Positions 34,427 to 35,397 of a DNA stretch of 35,397 bases are shown here, one piece after another. The stretch's first letter is position 1; the number at the start of each line of letters is the position of its first letter. The notes below the pieces were generated by a model. The model searched no databases and was not told the DNA's origin. It saw only the letters and a program-made list of their open reading frames with translations. Source of the DNA: an uncultured Clostridium sp. Its GTDB lineage: Bacteria; Bacillota; Clostridia; Lachnospirales; Lachnospiraceae. The DNA lies in contig CANPMS010000022.1 of assembly GCA_947575275.1 (NCBI GenBank), positions 1 through 35,397 on the forward strand. Reading direction: 5' to 3'. A program made the translations under genes and the position numbers.

Positions 34427-34785
34427 AAGATGTAGCCGTAGGGGGCGAAAGAGCCGATATACTGGCCGTTGCGCCGCTTATAATCGAAAACCTGCCGGAT
34501 TTTCTTTGAGGTCTGGTAGCAATAGTTATCGTTCATCACGTTAGTTATCGGAACGATAATGTTTGAAACGCTGTCGGGGTTTAAGTAGCTGTCCATGTTC
34601 TCCGCAAGGGAGATAAAGCGGACGCCCATTTGCACAAAAAGGTTATCAATCAGATTCCCCGCGTCACTGTAATTCCTGGCGAACCGGGAAAGGTCTTTCA
34701 CAATCACGCAGTTGATTTTGCCGCTCATCACATCGGTCAAGAGCCGCTGGAAGTTTTCACGGTTGGCTTCCTCCTTCCCTATCAC
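34427..34785 (-). pseudogene. Large serine recombinase fragment, both ends missing
   Basis: About 118 codons match the middle of large serine recombinases of Tn1549/Tn5397-like elements: GKINCVIVKDLSRFARNYSD, FVQMGVRFISLAENMDSYLN, then SVSNIIVPITNVMNDNY and KRRNGQYIGSFAPYGYI. The N-terminal part with the catalytic Ser is absent; homology begins near ENFQRLL. After YGYI at about 34430 the frame enters unrelated sequence and stops at 34315, so the zinc-ribbon and DNA-binding C-terminus is also lost. It cannot be an active recombinase. It reports a former integrative element at this site. Confidence 0.8.
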
Positions 34786-34796
34786 ATTACACTTAT

Positions 34797-34825
34797 ATTA
34801 TAACTCTGCCCGTGGGTATCAACAA
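34797..34825 (-). promoter_or_regulatory. Promoter facing the recombinase fragment
   Basis: On the - strand TTGTTG (34820-34825), a 17-base spacer and a perfect TATAAT (34797-34802). It would transcribe only the recombinase fragment and probably belonged to another gene before the rearrangement. Confidence 0.5.
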
Positions 34826-34840
34826 GGATGTCGATGCCTC

Positions 34841-34858
34841 GGGACATTTTGTCTCGAA
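34841..34858. repeat. 18-bp dyad repeat, copy 1
   Basis: GGGACATTTTGTCTCGAA here and GGGACAAATTGTCTCGAA at 35081-35098 differ at two central bases; similarity extends a few bases each side (GCCT before, a near match after). Each copy has an internal dyad GRGACA-N3-TGTCYC. The two are direct repeats 240 bases apart, framing the DUF6870-like fragment. They may be protein-binding or recombination sites. Confidence 0.75.
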
Positions 34859-34881
34859 GTGGAGACGGGCCGTAACAGCAG

Positions 34882-34989
34882 TCACAGCCCGCTCTTTTGC
34901 CGGATAAGAAAGGGCGCCAGCGCATCCGCGCTCACCGCGCCGATGTTCACGCTTTTCATTTCTTCCAGCTCTTGTGCGGTCAGTTTCAC
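34882..34989 (-). CDS. Short ICE protein, DUF6870-like N-terminal fragment (35 residues)
   Basis: On the - strand a GTG at 34989 follows AGGAGG by 7 bases and encodes KLTAQELEEMKSVNIGAVS then ADALAPFLIRQKSGL and a TGA at 34882-34884. The first 22 residues resemble the beginning of a small protein (about 80-90 residues, annotated DUF6870 as I recall) found in Clostridia conjugative elements, but the conserved Cys-containing C-terminal half is missing. Probably a truncated copy. Confidence 0.45.
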   Translation of the reverse strand: MKLTAQELEEMKSVNIGAVSADALAPFLIRQKSGL

Positions 34990-35032
34990 GGCAAAACCTC
35001 CTTTTGCGTTTTTGGGTTGGTGGGGAAACGCG

Positions 35033-35060
35033 AAAAGGCGGCACTCCGAAAAGTACCGCC
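35033..35060 (-). terminator. Terminator-like hairpin after the 66-residue gene
   Basis: On the - strand GGCGGTAC (from 35060) pairs with GTGCCGCC (ending 35037) and TTTT follows (35036-35033). It lies between the stop of the 66-codon gene and the DUF6870-like frame. Confidence 0.65.
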
Positions 35061-35080
35061 CTTTGGGCTGTACCCGCCTT

Positions 35081-35098
35081 GGGACAAATTGTCTCGAA
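35081..35098. repeat. 18-bp dyad repeat, copy 2
   Basis: GGGACAAATTGTCTCGAA is the partner of the copy at 34841-34858. It ends two bases before the stop codon of the 66-residue gene on the - strand. Confidence 0.75.
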
Positions 35099-35099
35099 C

Positions 35100-35300
35100 T
35101 TAATAGGGGCTGTCCAGAAAATGCGCCTCGGTCTCCTCCAGCCCCCGGCAGTCGAACACTTCATAAAGCTCGGCCACCACGCGCCGGATGTCCTCGGGGG
35201 AAAAGCCGCAGTTTTCCATCACGTAGATGGCATAGCCCCGGCACACATTGTTGCTCCAGGGCTGGGACAGCAGAGCGGCCAGAGTGGGGTCGTATTCCAT
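35100..35300 (-). CDS. Small conserved ICE protein, 66 residues
   Basis: On the - strand an ATG at 35300 lies 8 bases after AGGAGG and encodes a 66-residue protein starting MEYDPTLAALLSQPWSNN and ending HFLDSPY. An upstream in-frame ATG (35357) would begin inside the hairpin and lacks a ribosome site. Proteins with the same frame (MEY-P-LAAL--QPWSN near the start and DSPY at the end) are common cargo of Tn1549-like conjugative elements in gut Clostridia, from memory; the role is unknown. The middle CGFSPEDIRRVVAELYEVFD looks helical. GC content is higher than in the genes before 34.2 kb, in keeping with a mobile origin. Confidence 0.7.
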   Translation of the reverse strand: MEYDPTLAALLSQPWSNNVCRGYAIYVMENCGFSPEDIRRVVAELYEVFDCRGLEETEAHFLDSPY

Positions 35301-35323
35301 AAGTCCGCCTCCTATGTAAAAAT

Positions 35324-35387
35324 GGGGAGCGCCGGGCCCGTATGTTTGGCCCGTCAAAAGACAGCAGGTAGCGGCCCGGCGTTCCCT
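35324..35387. other. Long hairpin with an alternative pairing at the ICE edge
   Basis: Positions 35324-35338 can pair with 35373-35387 over 15 bp when read as + strand RNA (two or three G-U pairs); the core CGCCGGGCC/GGCCCGGCG is perfect on both strands. The GGGCC at 35334-35338 can instead pair with a nearer GGCCC at 35348-35352. On the + strand a T-rich stretch follows, as in a terminator; on the - strand it forms the leader of the 66-residue gene. Confidence 0.55.
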
Positions 35388-35397
35388 TGTTTTGTGC

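Noticed and set aside
34712..35302. A 196-codon open frame on the + strand in the ICE region
   Set aside because: It overlaps the recombinase fragment, both repeats, a hairpin and the 66-residue gene on the other strand; its translation is Pro/Arg/Ser-rich without any domain.
1..35397. CRISPR array, rRNA operon or replication origin
   Set aside because: No regularly spaced direct repeats, rRNA sequence or DnaA-box cluster was seen.

Overview
The window looks like a chromosomal segment of a Gram-positive anaerobe of class Clostridia, most likely family Lachnospiraceae. This rests on strong AGGAGG-type ribosome binding sites, TTGACA/TATAAT promoters, moderate GC, tRNA genes without an encoded CCA end, and protein variants I associate with that group (a divergent NAD-dependent DNA ligase, DUF2975/YozG-like pairs, DUF4173, DUF4280). 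The genus assignment is not supportable from this sequence alone. Almost everything in 1-34 kb reads on the + strand.

Region 1 (1-6.7 kb) has a tRNA-Gly tail, a secreted CAP/SCP protein, YaaA, a purine nucleoside phosphorylase, and a fructose operon (fruK, fruA and a HAD phosphatase) behind a near-consensus promoter. Region 2 (6.7-10.8 kb) is a four-gene operon: a polar amino-acid-type ABC importer (lipoprotein, permease, ATPase) plus an AbgB-like M20 amidohydrolase, closed by a terminator. Region 3 (10.8-19.3 kb) holds ftsH with a dyad at its predicted transcription start, a YitT-family membrane protein, uvrA, a small unknown protein that converges directly on a tRNA-Arg gene, a membrane-anchored unknown protein, and queA.

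Region 4 (19.3-22.7 kb) interrupts the housekeeping genes. It holds a visibly A+T-richer helicase-nuclease gene whose 5' end looks truncated and frameshifted, an orphan PAAR-like DUF4280 protein with its own promoter, and small decayed reading frames. Region 5 (22.7-29.4 kb) returns to core genes: an RluF-like pseudouridine synthase, ligA, metA (overlapping ligA, with the residue expected of an acetyltransferase), maf, and a glucose-family PTS IICBA.

Region 6 (29.4-34.2 kb) is a membrane-protein neighbourhood: DUF2975 + XRE regulator + DUF4173, then a frameshifted membrane pseudogene and a cyclopropane fatty acid synthase. Its leaders are unusual. The DUF2975 ribosome binding site lies in a continuous 19-bp RNA stem with an upstream anti-Shine-Dalgarno arm. 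The same 19-nt element recurs at the DUF4173 start. The cfa start codon lies in an inverted repeat. I consider this the best candidate for new regulatory biology in the window.

Region 7 (34.2 kb to end) is a GC-richer scar of an integrative conjugative element on the - strand: a large serine recombinase lacking both ends, a short DUF6870-like frame, a 66-codon ICE cargo gene, paired 18-bp repeats and a long hairpin at the window edge. No CRISPR array, rRNA, replication origin or recognisable riboswitch is visible.
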